A stretch of DNA of 64,000 bases from Butyricicoccus pullicaecorum (GCA_018365995.1 JAGZIY010000002.1:1-64000), one strand, 5' to 3'; counted from the first letter of the stretch, positions 8,241 through 16,850 are shown. Program-made: numbers and translations. Notes: generated by a model from the letters alone, not told the origin.

Positions 8241-9011
8241 ATGCTGACAAAAATCGAAGCCGCCGCAAAGCAAGCCGGACAGATTCTACTATCTGCGCAG
8301 AATATTCGTAGCAGTGTCTCTCAAAAAGAGGGTATTGGCAATTTTGTTACTCACTATGATATTCAGGTACAGCAATTTTTGCGCGAAACTTTGTTAAATA
8401 TACTGCCCGATGCACACTTTGTCGGAGAAGAAGATTCCGTGCATGAAGATGCGCTTGACAAACTCGCCTTTATTGTAGACCCTATTGATTGTACCGCGAA
8501 CTTTGTTCGCAGTATGAATCACTCCGCAGTCTCGATTGCCCTTGCGCAGGACGGAGAACTCATCTGTGGTGTTGTATACAATCCTTATCGTGATGAACTT
8601 TTTTCTGCCCAAAAAAATCATGGAGCATTCCTCAATCATCAGCCCATCACGGTCTCAAGCCGCTCTTTATCTGACGGTATTTTTTGTTTTGGTACTTCCC
8701 CCTATGACCTTTCCCAGCGGGCTCGTACCTTCGAAATCGCCGGACAGCTTATGAATCATATGCAGGACCTGCGTCGATTCGGCTCTGCCGCACTCGACCT
8801 TACTGACATTGCATGTGGTCGGGTAGAGTTGGGTTTTGAATGTATCCTCCAACCTTGGGACTTTGCCGCCGGTGCACTAATCCTTTCCGAGGCAGGCGGC
8901 ATTGCCACACAGCTGAACGGGGAACCGCTTACACTAAATCGCCCCTGCTCGATCCTGAGCGGAAATAAACAAGCCCATGCTGAATTTTTATCACTCCAAC
9001 TTGATTTATAA
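8241..9011 (+). CDS. Inositol monophosphatase family protein
   Basis: 256-residue Mg-dependent phosphatase of the inositol monophosphatase/SuhB family. Metal-site motifs are FVGEED (motif 1), IVDPIDCT (motif 2, normally DPIDGT) and the C-terminal PWDFAAGALILSEAGG (motif 3). The Gly to Cys change in motif 2 sits beside metal ligands and is unusual, though Asp, Ile, Asp and Thr are kept. AAGGAG is 9 bases before the ATG. It lies 18 bp after the DUF4250 gene, so the three plus-strand genes may be co-transcribed. Substrate could be inositol phosphate, histidinol phosphate or another sugar phosphate. Confidence 0.92.
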   Translation: MLTKIEAAAKQAGQILLSAQNIRSSVSQKEGIGNFVTHYDIQVQQFLRETLLNILPDAHFVGEEDSVHEDALDKLAFIVDPIDCTANFVRSMNHSAVSIALAQDGELICGVVYNPYRDELFSAQKNHGAFLNHQPITVSSRSLSDGIFCFGTSPYDLSQRARTFEIAGQLMNHMQDLRRFGSAALDLTDIACGRVELGFECILQPWDFAAGALILSEAGGIATQLNGEPLTLNRPCSILSGNKQAHAEFLSLQLDL

Positions 9012-9023
9012 TTGATTTTTTCT

Positions 9024-9049
9024 TGTCCTCGAATTCGAGGACATTTTTT
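9024..9049 (+). terminator. Terminator after the inositol-monophosphatase-like gene
   Basis: Perfect self-complementary 20-bp stem centred on GAATTC (9024-9043) followed directly by six Ts. The remaining sequence to 9331 is AT-rich and holds only the next gene's promoter. Confidence 0.9.
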
Positions 9050-9235
9050 ATTTTTTCACTTTTTCCGTCAATCCTCGAATCCCCTTTTGAGCATTATAGC
9101 CAATAGTCGTTTACAGATGTCACAACTTTACTCGCTCTGCACCCATGTTTTTTGCCTAATTGATTCAATTTTTTCCATTTTTTTGTATCTCATGAATTTT
9201 TTATGCACATCTTGCACAAAATTAATCTATACTTC

Positions 9236-9264
9236 TTGAACATTCTGTCAATAAGGAGTACAAT
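9236..9264 (+). promoter_or_regulatory. Promoter of the unknown 186-aa protein gene
   Basis: -35 TTGAAC (9236-9241), 17-bp spacer, -10 TACAAT (9259-9264); about 60 nt of leader before the ATG at 9332. Confidence 0.65.
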
Positions 9265-9331
9265 AGCTAAACGAATAAAAATACCAAAATTCCACCATAA
9301 ATCACCCATTTTCAGAAAGGATGTCTCGATT

Positions 9332-9892
9332 ATGGATACATTTTCAACCTCATTTACCTTTAATGCCGGCTGGAACATGCTCAAGAAGGCGGGTGAAAAT
9401 CGCTATTACCTCATCGCTCCAGCCAAGCTTCAGAGCGATTTGCGCACTGTACTCTCTGATGTTGTCAGTCAGCTTCTCGCAAACAAGCATGTTTCCATGC
9501 TGGCAGAAAGCAAGGAATTAAGCAACCTAAATATTTTGCGTTCAATCAGTCGGGAAAGCCGTATCTTAAAGCGCGGAGAAAACAGTGCATTATTCGCTGA
9601 ACTAGACAGCGTACCATCTATTGATATATTCCGCAAACTCCCACACAATGGTCTGTTCAGCTTACGCTTTGCAGGCTTTCACGATACTATTCCACATGAG
9701 CTTCTGTTCTCTGGTATGATTGATTCCAATTGTCCTGCTGATATTGTACTGGACTGTACTTTGGTTCGCGATCGCTTGACCCTATGTATCAGCTTTAACC
9801 CAGAAAAAACAGATGAATGTGTTTTGGTCAATCAGGTACGGAAGGCTGTACAAGACTGTGGCGAATGTCTATATATTGATTTTGCATCGTAA
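9332..9892 (+). CDS. Hypothetical protein
   Basis: 186-residue soluble protein that I do not recognise. It has no signal peptide or membrane segment. The first third is mixed (aromatic-rich FNAGWNML, then a helix with LSDVVSQLL), the middle is helical and basic (ILRSISRESRILKRGE), and the C-terminal half has alternating hydrophobics suggesting a beta-sheet. The ATG at 9332 follows AAAGGAT; in-frame sequence upstream to 9203 is low-complexity leader. It has its own promoter and a terminator, so it is a single-gene unit. Confidence 0.75.
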   Translation: MDTFSTSFTFNAGWNMLKKAGENRYYLIAPAKLQSDLRTVLSDVVSQLLANKHVSMLAESKELSNLNILRSISRESRILKRGENSALFAELDSVPSIDIFRKLPHNGLFSLRFAGFHDTIPHELLFSGMIDSNCPADIVLDCTLVRDRLTLCISFNPEKTDECVLVNQVRKAVQDCGECLYIDFAS

Positions 9893-9924
9893 ACAATAGC
9901 GATATTTGCAAAGTATAATTATAC

Positions 9925-9962
9925 AAGCTATGAGCATGAACTTCTCAGCTCATAGCTTTTTC
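9925..9962 (+). terminator. Terminator of the unknown 186-aa protein gene
   Basis: AAGCTATGAGC/GCTCATAGCTT stem (11 bp) with a 12-base loop, followed by a T-run. Confidence 0.85.
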
Positions 9963-10050
9963 TACCTCTAATTTCTAAAGAGCAACTGGTTTTCAGATGT
10001 GAAAACTATGATTACCTAGTTACAGTACGTGAATTCGACAACTGATATAC

Positions 10051-10084
10051 AAAAAAGACCTGCCCTTTTTTTGAGCAGGTCTTT
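10051..10084 (-). terminator. Terminator of the rpsF-ssb-rpsR operon
   Basis: AAAGACCTGC/GCAGGTCTTT stem. On the minus strand it is followed by a run of six Ts, 16 bp past the rpsR stop. Confidence 0.9.
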
Positions 10085-10099
10085 GAATATCTGTTTTCA

Positions 10100-10366
10100 T
10101 TACTCTGCAGTGTAAGGGAGCAGAGCAACATGACGAGCACGCTTGATTGCTTCTGTCAGCTGACGCTGATGCTTTGCACAAGTGCCAGTCATACGGCGAG
10201 GCAGGATCTTGCCACGCTCAGACATATAACGGCGCAGCTTTGCTACGTCCTTGTAGTCGATAGCCTCTACCTTATCTACACAGAAAGAGCAAACCTTTCT
10301 GCGACGACGTCCTCCGCGCTGTGCACGCTCCGGACGTGGAGTAAATTCCTTTTTAGTCTCTTCCAT
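10100..10366 (-). CDS. rpsR: 30S ribosomal protein S18
   Basis: 88-residue small-subunit protein binding 16S rRNA with S6. The N-terminal tail is Arg-rich (RGGRRRRK). The conserved core includes CSFC, DYKDVAKLRRYMSERGKI and the C-terminal RARHVALLPY. The CSFC pair suggests a partial zinc-binding form. It is the third gene of the S6-SSB-S18 operon common in Firmicutes, with GGAGGTA before the ATG. Confidence 0.99.
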   Translation of the reverse strand: MEETKKEFTPRPERAQRGGRRRRKVCSFCVDKVEAIDYKDVAKLRRYMSERGKILPRRMTGTCAKHQRQLTEAIKRARHVALLPYTAE

Positions 10367-10391
10367 TGTCAGGTACCTCCTTCTTCAAAAA

Positions 10392-10877
10392 TCAAAAGGG
10401 AACATCCGAATCATCATCTGCAAGTTCTGCAAAATCCGAGCCACCGACCGGAAGGTCGAAGCTAGGTACAGGTGCAGCCTGACTGCCGGAGTCAAACCCC
10501 TCAGGACGGATTTGTGAACCCGAGTCATAACTTCCGAAGCCACTCGATTCGCGAGACTTTTTGGTCTCACCAAAGGAAACTTCATCCACATTGATCTCGA
10601 TGGATACACGCTTATTTCCGTTTTTGTCTTCCCAGTTTCGAGACTGGATACGGCCAACAACGATTGCCATCATCCCTTTGGTAAACCACTGCTTTACAAA
10701 TTCAGCCTGACGCCCCCATGCGACACAGTCGATGAAGTCGGTTTGGCGTTCGTTGTTTGGACCCTTGCGATCGCGATCGATTGCGAGAGAAAACGAAGCA
10801 ACAGCGGTATTAGACTGCGTATGACGCAGTTCGGGATCACGGGTCAGTCGACCCATAAGAATCGCTTTGTTTAACAC
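10392..10877 (-). CDS. ssb: Single-stranded DNA-binding protein
   Basis: 161-residue SSB. The N-terminal OB fold begins LNKAILMGRLTRDPELR and includes the conserved WEDKNG segment. A Gly/Ser/Pro-rich linker leads to the acidic C-terminal tip DDDSDVPF, the docking site for replication and repair partners. Translation starts at a GTG (10877) with AAGGTGG upstream; no suitable ATG exists. It lies between rpsF and rpsR in the same operon. Confidence 0.98.
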   Translation of the reverse strand: MLNKAILMGRLTRDPELRHTQSNTAVASFSLAIDRDRKGPNNERQTDFIDCVAWGRQAEFVKQWFTKGMMAIVVGRIQSRNWEDKNGNKRVSIEINVDEVSFGETKKSRESSGFGSYDSGSQIRPEGFDSGSQAAPVPSFDLPVGGSDFAELADDDSDVPF

Positions 10878-10892
10878 GTTGCAGTCACCACC

Positions 10893-11186
10893 TTAGTCCA
10901 GCGACACGATGATGGAACGCATGATGCCGTCCGTAATCTTGTAGATACGGTCAAGCTCAGCTGGGAAAGCAGGAGCGGACGTAAACTGAATCAGGGTGTA
11001 ATAACCCTCATGCAGGTCATTGATTGCGTAAGCCATACGACGCTTGCCCCAATCTTCAACCTTGTCTACAGTACCGTTCGCTTCTACGAGAGACTGGAAC
11101 TTCTGCACCAGTGCAGAAATCTCCTCCTCACCGAGGGTGGGGTTGACAATGAAAAGAGTCTCGTATTTGCCAGTTACCTTTGCCAT
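10893..11186 (-). CDS. rpsF: 30S ribosomal protein S6
   Basis: 97-residue S6, partner of S18 on the 30S platform. The fold signature includes YETLFIVNPTLGEEE, the WGKRRMAY segment and DGIMRSIIV. The ribosome binding site AGGAGGTG lies 8 bases before the ATG. First gene of the operon, behind a consensus promoter. A small hairpin (11215-11230, CATGAC/GTCATG) occurs in the leader; I could not match it to the known S6:S18-binding element. Confidence 0.98.
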   Translation of the reverse strand: MAKVTGKYETLFIVNPTLGEEEISALVQKFQSLVEANGTVDKVEDWGKRRMAYAINDLHEGYYTLIQFTSAPAFPAELDRIYKITDGIMRSIIVSLD

Positions 11187-11247
11187 GTAATTGCACCTCC
11201 TTTTGGACTTTGGCCCATGACCCTTGTCATGAGCAAGGATACTCCCT

Positions 11248-11275
11248 ATTATATCTAATTTTCATAGATTGTCAA
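11248..11275 (-). promoter_or_regulatory. Promoter of rpsF-ssb-rpsR
   Basis: Minus strand: consensus -35 TTGACA (11270-11275), 16-bp spacer, consensus -10 TATAAT (11248-11253). Confidence 0.85.
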
Positions 11276-11315
11276 GTAATTTTCTTAATTTTTTTCATTT
11301 TTTTGCTTTTCCTTA

Positions 11316-11345
11316 TTGACTAACTTCCAGTTCTTGTGTTAAAAT
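11316..11345 (+). promoter_or_regulatory. Promoter of tRNA-Thr
   Basis: -35 TTGACT (11316-11321), 18-bp spacer, -10 TAAAAT (11340-11345) preceded by the extended -10 dinucleotide TG. Confidence 0.65.
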
Positions 11346-11387
11346 AGTCATGTTGCTAAAACTTCTCTGCTTAGGATTCCATATTTT

Positions 11388-11463
11388 GCTAGTATGGCTC
11401 AGTTGGTAGAGCAGCGCATTCGTAATGCGCAGGTCGTCGGTTCGAGTCCGACTACTAGCTCCA
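11388..11463 (+). tRNA. tRNA-Thr (anticodon CGU)
   Basis: Complete cloverleaf of 76 nt with encoded CCA. The acceptor stem GCTAGTA/TACTAGC has 7 perfect pairs. The D-arm is GCTC...GAGC, and the anticodon stem GCGCA/TGCGC encloses the loop TTCGTAA, giving anticodon CGT (11421-11423, reads ACG). The T-arm GTCGG-TTCGAGT-CCGAC is canonical. It stands alone with its own promoter and terminator. Confidence 0.98.
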
Positions 11464-11495
11464 AAACCGTCTTTTCCGTGGAAAAGACGGTTTTT
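11464..11495 (+). terminator. Terminator of tRNA-Thr
   Basis: Perfect 14-bp stem (11464-11477 with 11480-11493) closed by only two bases, followed by Ts, immediately after the CCA end of the tRNA. Confidence 0.9.
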
Positions 11496-11679
11496 ATTTT
11501 ATCAACAATCACACGATTTCATTTCGCGCCTTGACAAAAAGAAGGTTACATTTTAAGGTCGGTCCAGTCTATTGCGGCAGGTAAACAAATCAGAACCCCT
11601 ATTATTCCATCTGGCTTTTGAGGACACAGACCTTAAACACAGCGCCTTTCAAATTCGAACAAGAAACGAGGGATTTTCT

Positions 11680-12528
11680 ATGGAATCTTTCACATGGACA
11701 CCATCACCAGCACCACACGATGTCTCTCTGTTCTGCCGTCTAGTTACTGGTATACATCTGAAATTACCTGCACAAACCAAATTAGAGCTGCCTTCCGGTT
11801 CAGGGTTCTGGCTCATTGGGGTCACTGAAGGCAGCCTATTCACCGTTTTTGAAAATCATCCTTTTGCCCTCTCAGCTGGTGCTGCCATCGGTTTCTCATC
11901 GATCAGCCCATTTTCCGCACACGCTGAGCAATCAGTTTCTCTCATCGCGATTCTCATTTCGGGACAAGCTGTTGCACACATTTTGGGAACGACACTTTCA
12001 TACAGCCCTTACTTTCCAAACGGCTGCGCTGCACTGTCCGAGCAAATCTATCCCCTGCTGCATCTGGCACATGAAGGACACCCATCTAATGGCGCGGCGG
12101 CAAGCGCCAGTGTTTTTACGCTCTTAACCCATCTGTCAGGTGCCAGTGCGCCTCCTGAAACCGCACGCACTTATCCCCCGCTTATTCAACATGCGATTGC
12201 AATTATACAACAGGACTTTGCGCATCTTTACGGCATTGAAGATCTTGCACAGCGTTTGGAGGTTTCTCCCTCCCACCTGATTCGAAAATTTTCTGCTGCT
12301 GTTGGTATTAGCCCCGGACAATATCTGACGCAGGTACGCATTCACTTTGCCAAGCGGCTCCTGCGCAGTGGTACGATTTCACTTGAGCTGGTTGCGACCT
12401 GTGCTGGATTTTCCAACGCAAGTTATTTTGGAAAGGTATTTCGCCGCATCACTGGAATGTCTCCCTCTGCCTATATTCGCACTGCCCCTCCGCTTCCCAT
12501 CTCCGACTTGCCAGAGCTCTATCTGTAA
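11680..12528 (+). CDS. AraC-family transcriptional regulator
   Basis: 282-residue regulator. The N-terminal ~170 residues look like a cupin-type sensing domain (beta-rich). The C-terminal ~100 residues hold the two helix-turn-helix motifs of AraC: YGIEDLAQRLEVSPSHLIRKF, then a second reading LVATCAGFSNASYFGKVFRRITGMSPSAYI, a good match to the family signature. The ATG at 11680 follows GAGGG; an upstream TTG reading from 11572 has no ribosome binding site. It directly precedes lrgA and lrgB on the same strand and is a candidate regulator of them; the inducer is unknown. Confidence 0.92.
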   Translation: MESFTWTPSPAPHDVSLFCRLVTGIHLKLPAQTKLELPSGSGFWLIGVTEGSLFTVFENHPFALSAGAAIGFSSISPFSAHAEQSVSLIAILISGQAVAHILGTTLSYSPYFPNGCAALSEQIYPLLHLAHEGHPSNGAAASASVFTLLTHLSGASAPPETARTYPPLIQHAIAIIQQDFAHLYGIEDLAQRLEVSPSHLIRKFSAAVGISPGQYLTQVRIHFAKRLLRSGTISLELVATCAGFSNASYFGKVFRRITGMSPSAYIRTAPPLPISDLPELYL

Positions 12529-12545
12529 ACACACTCAGAATAAAC

Positions 12546-12573
12546 TTGACATGTCCCAAAATCCGCGTATCAT
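12546..12573 (+). promoter_or_regulatory. Promoter of lrgAB
   Basis: -35 TTGACA (12546-12551), 16-bp spacer, -10 TATCAT (12568-12573), in the gap between the AraC gene and lrgA. Confidence 0.6.
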
Positions 12574-12630
12574 AAATATCGGTCATCAATTTTATTCCCT
12601 GCCGTTTTGGACATAGAAAGGATTCAACTT

Positions 12631-12987
12631 ATGAAATTCCTCAAACAATTCAGTATTATTCTCGCAATTACATTTGCTGGTGAAGTTTTGCGTGCCTTAC
12701 TGCCATTCCCAATCCCTGTCAGTATTTACGGGCTTTTGCTGCTCCTGTTTTTACTCACAACACACATTCTCCCCTTATCCGCCGTTCAAGATGCCGGAAA
12801 ATTTTTGATTGAAATCATGCCTGTTTTATTTGTTCCTGCCGCAGTTGGACTATTAGACAGCTGGCCCAAATTGCAGGCAATTTTGCTTCCTGTTTCTGTA
12901 ATCACTATCGTCACCACCATTTTCGTCATGGGTGTTGCCGGTCTCGTAACACAGGCTGTTCTGAACCGAGAAAGGAAGGAAAAGTAA
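12631..12987 (+). CDS. lrgA: CidA/LrgA family holin-like membrane protein
   Basis: 118-residue protein with four predicted membrane segments, of the CidA/LrgA family that modulates murein hydrolase export, cell lysis or pyruvate/small-acid transport together with LrgB. The segment FPIPVSIYGLLLLL is the family hallmark (PxPVxIYGMxLL). The ATG at 12631 follows AAAGGAT. Its stop is 1 bp before the start of lrgB, so the pair is translationally coupled. Confidence 0.9.
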   Translation: MKFLKQFSIILAITFAGEVLRALLPFPIPVSIYGLLLLLFLLTTHILPLSAVQDAGKFLIEIMPVLFVPAAVGLLDSWPKLQAILLPVSVITIVTTIFVMGVAGLVTQAVLNRERKEK

Positions 12988-12988
12988 A

Positions 12989-13681
12989 ATGTCTGACATC
13001 TTGAGTTCTGCTGCATTTTTTGGTGTCATGATTAGCATCTTAACCTATGAGTTTGGTTTATGGCTTAAACAGAAAACAAAGCTTGCACTGTGCAATCCCC
13101 TATTGATTTCCATTATTCTTACCATTGCCACACTCCTTTTCCTTCGAATTGATTATGAAAGCTATCACCAAGGTGCCAAATACCTGAGTTATCTGTTGAC
13201 CCCTGCCACTGTTTGTCTTGCGATTCCCCTTTACGAACAGCTGCATCTACTTGTCCACAACATCAAGGCTATCCTAATCGGGATTCTTGCAGGTGTTCTC
13301 AGCAGCATCGGCTCTGTATTTGCACTTTGTCTGGCTTTTGAGCTTGGGCACATAGAATATGTTACATTGCTCCCTAAATCCATTACTACTGCAATTGGTA
13401 TGGGCATTTCGGAGGAACTCGGCGGCATTGTTACCATCACCGTATCTGTCATCATCGTGACCGGTGTGATTGGCAACATTCTTGCCGAAAGCATTTGCAA
13501 GCATTTTCGAATCACACACCCCATCGCCAAAGGCATTGCAATTGGCACGGCTTCACATGCAATTGGTACAGCCCGTGCACTGGAGATGGGAAAAATCGAA
13601 GGTGCAATGAGCAGCCTTGCCATCGCGGTTTCCGGTCTCATTACCGTTGGCGCTGCATCATTATTTTCCAACCTTATCTGA
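12989..13681 (+). CDS. lrgB: LrgB family membrane protein
   Basis: 230-residue polytopic membrane protein forming the partner of LrgA. Conserved segments are LLPKSITTAIGMGISEELGG, the GIAIGTASHAIGTARALE stretch and the C-terminal Gly-rich helix, all typical of LrgB/CidB. The ribosome binding site AAGGAAA lies at the end of lrgA. Whether the pair acts in lysis or in metabolite transport cannot be read from sequence. Confidence 0.95.
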   Translation: MSDILSSAAFFGVMISILTYEFGLWLKQKTKLALCNPLLISIILTIATLLFLRIDYESYHQGAKYLSYLLTPATVCLAIPLYEQLHLLVHNIKAILIGILAGVLSSIGSVFALCLAFELGHIEYVTLLPKSITTAIGMGISEELGGIVTITVSVIIVTGVIGNILAESICKHFRITHPIAKGIAIGTASHAIGTARALEMGKIEGAMSSLAIAVSGLITVGAASLFSNLI

Positions 13682-13686
13682 ATATA

Positions 13687-13733
13687 GCAAAAAATATAGG
13701 ATGCCGAAATACTTCGACACCCTATATTTTTGC
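13687..13733 (+). terminator. Bidirectional terminator between lrgB and glgP
   Basis: AAAAATATAGG (13690-13700) pairs with CCTATATTTTT (13721-13731); T-runs on both strands. It serves the convergent lrgB and glgP genes. Confidence 0.8.
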
Positions 13734-13735
13734 TT

Positions 13736-16105
13736 TTATACCTTTTCGATATGCCAGATATCGTTTGCGTACTCCGCAATGGTTCTGTCAGAAGAGAACT
13801 TTCCGCTGTTGCAAATATTCATCCAGCGTTTCTTTGCAAAAATCAGCTGATCCTTATAATCTCTTGCAACCTGCTTCTTTGCCTCCAGATAACGCTCAAA
13901 ATCCAGCAGCAAGAAGTACTGGTCAGGGCGATGCCAGCTTGCACCATACACAATAGAATCATGCAGTTCACGGAAGATGCCTGAACCACCGTCATTAAGT
14001 GTCCCGTCTACCAACGCATTGAGCACACGTTTGATTTTGTAATCATTGTGGTACATACCATTCGGATTGTAATGCTCCTGAACAGACTGGATCTCTTCTA
14101 CGGTTGCACCAAAGATATATTCATTGATGCTGCCTGCCTCCTCAACAATCTCAATGTTTGCGCCGTCCAAAGTGCCCAGCGTCACTGCGCCGTTTGCCAT
14201 AAGCTTCATGTTGCCTGTACCAGAAGCCTCCTTGCCGGCAGTTGAGATTTGTTCAGACACATCGGCTGCTGCAATAATTTTCTCCGCATAGGATACATTA
14301 TAGTTTGCAAGGAATGCAACCTTGATTTTGCCACGTACGCGGTTATCTCGGTCAATAAGGTCTGCGACCTCGTTAATGAGCTTGATGATTCCCTTTGCAC
14401 GCGCATAGCCTGGGGCAGATTTTGCAGCGAAGATAAAGGTCGTTGGAGTGAAGTCAGTGAGACTTCCCTCTGCAATTTCATAATACAACTCCAGAATTGC
14501 CAGAATATTCAGGAACTGGCGCTTATACTCGTGCAAACGCTTAATCTGTACATCAAAACAGGTATTCGGGTCGATAATAATGCCATCCTTCTTCTGTGCA
14601 AAATCTGCCAGCTTTTTATGATTTTCCAGCTTGATTTCACAGAGTTCACGCATGACAGCTTCATCTTCTACATACTTTTCCAGCTTTTTAAGCTGTGACA
14701 AATCGGTTTTCCAACTCTCATTGCCCAAAAGCCGTGTCAAAAGACTGGAAAGTCCCGGATTGCAAAGCGCCAACCAGCGTCTCTGGGTGATACCATTTGT
14801 CTTATTCTGGAAGCGCTCTGGATAAATTTGATACCAGTCACGCAGCACGTCATTTTTCAAAATTTCGGTATGCAGCTGTGCAACACCATTGACATAACGA
14901 GAACAATAGATTGCCATATATGCCATATGCACAACGCCGTGCTGCAAAATACGCATGGAGTATTCCTTATCGCCTGCAACACCCTTCTGATGCAGTTCTC
15001 CGCCCAGATACTGGTCAAGTTTTACAATAATATGGAATACACGCGGAATGGTACGCTCCATGAGATGCTGATTCCACTTTTCCAGCGCCTCTGCGAGAAT
15101 AGTATGGTTTGTATAAGCGAATACCTGCTTACAAATTGCCAGTGCTTCGTCAAAGGACAGACCTTCCTTATCGGTCAGCAGGCGAATCAGTTCCGGAATT
15201 GAAATAACAGGGTGTGTGTCATTAAGCTGAATCGCATTCATTTCAGCAAAATGAGAGAAGTCATTTCCATATTTCTTCTTATATTTGCGGATAATGTCCT
15301 GCAAGGATGCTGAGCAGAAGAAATACTGCTGCTTGAGACGCAGGATCTTGCCATCATCGGTAGAGTCATTTGGATAGAGCACGCGAGAAATATCCTCTGC
15401 ACGATTGCGCTCTGCGACTGCTGCATCATATTGCTGTGCGTTAAAAAGATTAAAGTCAAACGCCTGTATTGGCTCTGCCTGCCACAGACGAAGTGTACCA
15501 ATATTATCTGTGCCGTATCCAATTACTGGCATATCATAAGGAACTGCTACAATCGTCTGGTCAGCAAATTCAACGCGAACCGATTCATCCTCTCGGCGCA
15601 GACTCCATGGATCACCATATCGCGTCCAGTCATCTGCCTCTTCTTTCTGACATCCGCCTTCAATTTTTTGCTTAAATAGACCGTACTTATACCGGATTCC
15701 ATAACCATCCAACGGCAGATTCAAGGTTGCTGCGGAATCCAAAAAGCAGGCAGCCAAACGCCCCAGACCGCCATTTCCCAGTGCACAGTCCTCTATCTCC
15801 TCAAATGAATCCAGAGATGCGCCATTTTTTTCAAGCAGCTGAGAAACCTCCTCTGTCATGCCAAGACACAACAAATTGTTATAAATCATGCGTCCCATCA
15901 AAAACTCTGCGGAGAAATAATATGCATGACGTACATTCCGATGTTTTTCATCGCTGACCAGCCAGCGATCGGCAATACCTGCCATAATCGCATGAGATAC
16001 CGCTGTATGCAGCTGATATGGAGTTGCTTTTGCGGGGGTTGTCTGAAATTCACTTTTGAGATACAATTCAATTGCTTCTAAAATTGCCTGCTTTCTTTTC
16101 GACAT
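13736..16105 (-). CDS. glgP: Glycogen/starch/alpha-glucan phosphorylase
   Basis: 789-residue PLP enzyme releasing glucose 1-phosphate from glycogen or maltodextrins. The N-terminal GNGGLGRLAACFLDS is the substrate/phosphate-site signature, VIGYGTDN is also conserved, and the cofactor lysine lies in EASGTGNMKLMANGA. Length is normal. The ATG at 16105 follows AAAAGGGGAT; in-frame sequence further upstream is promoter region. No other glycogen gene is adjacent. Confidence 0.97.
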   Translation of the reverse strand: MSKRKQAILEAIELYLKSEFQTTPAKATPYQLHTAVSHAIMAGIADRWLVSDEKHRNVRHAYYFSAEFLMGRMIYNNLLCLGMTEEVSQLLEKNGASLDSFEEIEDCALGNGGLGRLAACFLDSAATLNLPLDGYGIRYKYGLFKQKIEGGCQKEEADDWTRYGDPWSLRREDESVRVEFADQTIVAVPYDMPVIGYGTDNIGTLRLWQAEPIQAFDFNLFNAQQYDAAVAERNRAEDISRVLYPNDSTDDGKILRLKQQYFFCSASLQDIIRKYKKKYGNDFSHFAEMNAIQLNDTHPVISIPELIRLLTDKEGLSFDEALAICKQVFAYTNHTILAEALEKWNQHLMERTIPRVFHIIVKLDQYLGGELHQKGVAGDKEYSMRILQHGVVHMAYMAIYCSRYVNGVAQLHTEILKNDVLRDWYQIYPERFQNKTNGITQRRWLALCNPGLSSLLTRLLGNESWKTDLSQLKKLEKYVEDEAVMRELCEIKLENHKKLADFAQKKDGIIIDPNTCFDVQIKRLHEYKRQFLNILAILELYYEIAEGSLTDFTPTTFIFAAKSAPGYARAKGIIKLINEVADLIDRDNRVRGKIKVAFLANYNVSYAEKIIAAADVSEQISTAGKEASGTGNMKLMANGAVTLGTLDGANIEIVEEAGSINEYIFGATVEEIQSVQEHYNPNGMYHNDYKIKRVLNALVDGTLNDGGSGIFRELHDSIVYGASWHRPDQYFLLLDFERYLEAKKQVARDYKDQLIFAKKRWMNICNSGKFSSDRTIAEYANDIWHIEKV

Positions 16106-16189
16106 ATACAATATCCCCTTTTCGAAAAATTTTTTTGGTTTATCGAAACCTATCGTTTGTTCATGATCGTTTTGATCGCCTGCTTTTTT

Positions 16190-16219
16190 ATCATACCACA
16201 AAATGCAAAAAAAAATCAA
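16190..16219 (-). promoter_or_regulatory. Promoter of glgP
   Basis: Minus strand: -35 TTGATT (16214-16219), 18-bp T-rich spacer, -10 TATGAT (16190-16195). Confidence 0.5.
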
Positions 16220-16296
16220 TCCTAAAGCGATTCTTAGGTATTTTTATTACAATGTGGACAAAATATCATAAAAGCATACACCTATTTTTATGCAAA

Positions 16297-16324
16297 CAAA
16301 AAGCATGCCAAAGCATGCTTTTTG
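16297..16324 (-). terminator. Terminator after the 56-aa ORF
   Basis: Perfect 12-bp inverted repeat CAAAAAGCATGC/GCATGCTTTTTG with a 4-base loop. It lies downstream of the small minus-strand ORF and upstream of the glgP promoter. Confidence 0.75.
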
Positions 16325-16356
16325 GCACATCATCATGATATGCGTCTTATACTAAT

Positions 16357-16527
16357 TTAGTGACTTGTCTGTGATAAAATTTCATGCCGTTCCGCCTCCA
16401 AGTTCCACAATTGGATACGGATGCGTGCGATTGCATAATGGTCGGTCATTTGTTCCAGCAGCTGTGTCATAATATCAATCTGCTCCTGAATATAATGCGC
16501 ATTTGATAAATTGCTGGTCGGAGTCAT
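16357..16527 (-). CDS. Small helical hypothetical protein
   Basis: 56-residue acidic protein, almost entirely predicted helix with heptad-like spacing (YIQEQIDIMTQLLEQM then ARIRIQLWNLEAERHEIL). It has no Cys and no signal peptide. The ATG at 16527 is preferred because GAGGGAAG lies 6 bases upstream; an ATG at 16563 lacks one. It has its own terminator, which supports a real gene. Not recognised; it could be a small dimerising regulator. Confidence 0.6.
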   Translation of the reverse strand: MTPTSNLSNAHYIQEQIDIMTQLLEQMTDHYAIARIRIQLWNLEAERHEILSQTSH

Positions 16528-16754
16528 ATCCGCTTCCCTCGCTTTCATTGGTCCGGTGGGCATAACCCATTTCGATTGTTGTCTAACACTACCAAATTAA
16601 ACGATTTTATCAATTACATGATAGTCGTTTTCCCCAATTTTGTCAATACATTGCACAAAAGATTCTATATTATTACAGCCTTATTTTGAACTTACTACGT
16701 CTCACTATACAGATACACCAAAAAATATCCACACAATTTGCACAAAAATAACAA

Positions 16755-16783
16755 TTGACTTCACCAAAAGAATAATATATACT
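16755..16783 (+). promoter_or_regulatory. Promoter of desulfoferrodoxin gene
   Basis: -35 TTGACT (16755-16760), 17-bp spacer, -10 TATACT (16778-16783). The rest of the AT-rich gap 16528-16850 shows no other gene. Confidence 0.7.
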
Positions 16784-16850
16784 ATTATTGTAGATTATAT
16801 CAAATATATCTTTCGTTTTTATACACATTTTTCGAGAAGGAGTTTTTATC

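Noticed and set aside
11187..11247. S6:S18 autoregulatory leader element
   Set aside because: A small hairpin is present (11215-11230) but I could not find the conserved bulge sequence of the described element.
11572..11679. N-terminal extension of the AraC regulator from a TTG
   Set aside because: No ribosome binding site at 11572, whereas GAGGG precedes the ATG at 11680 and the family's usual length fits.
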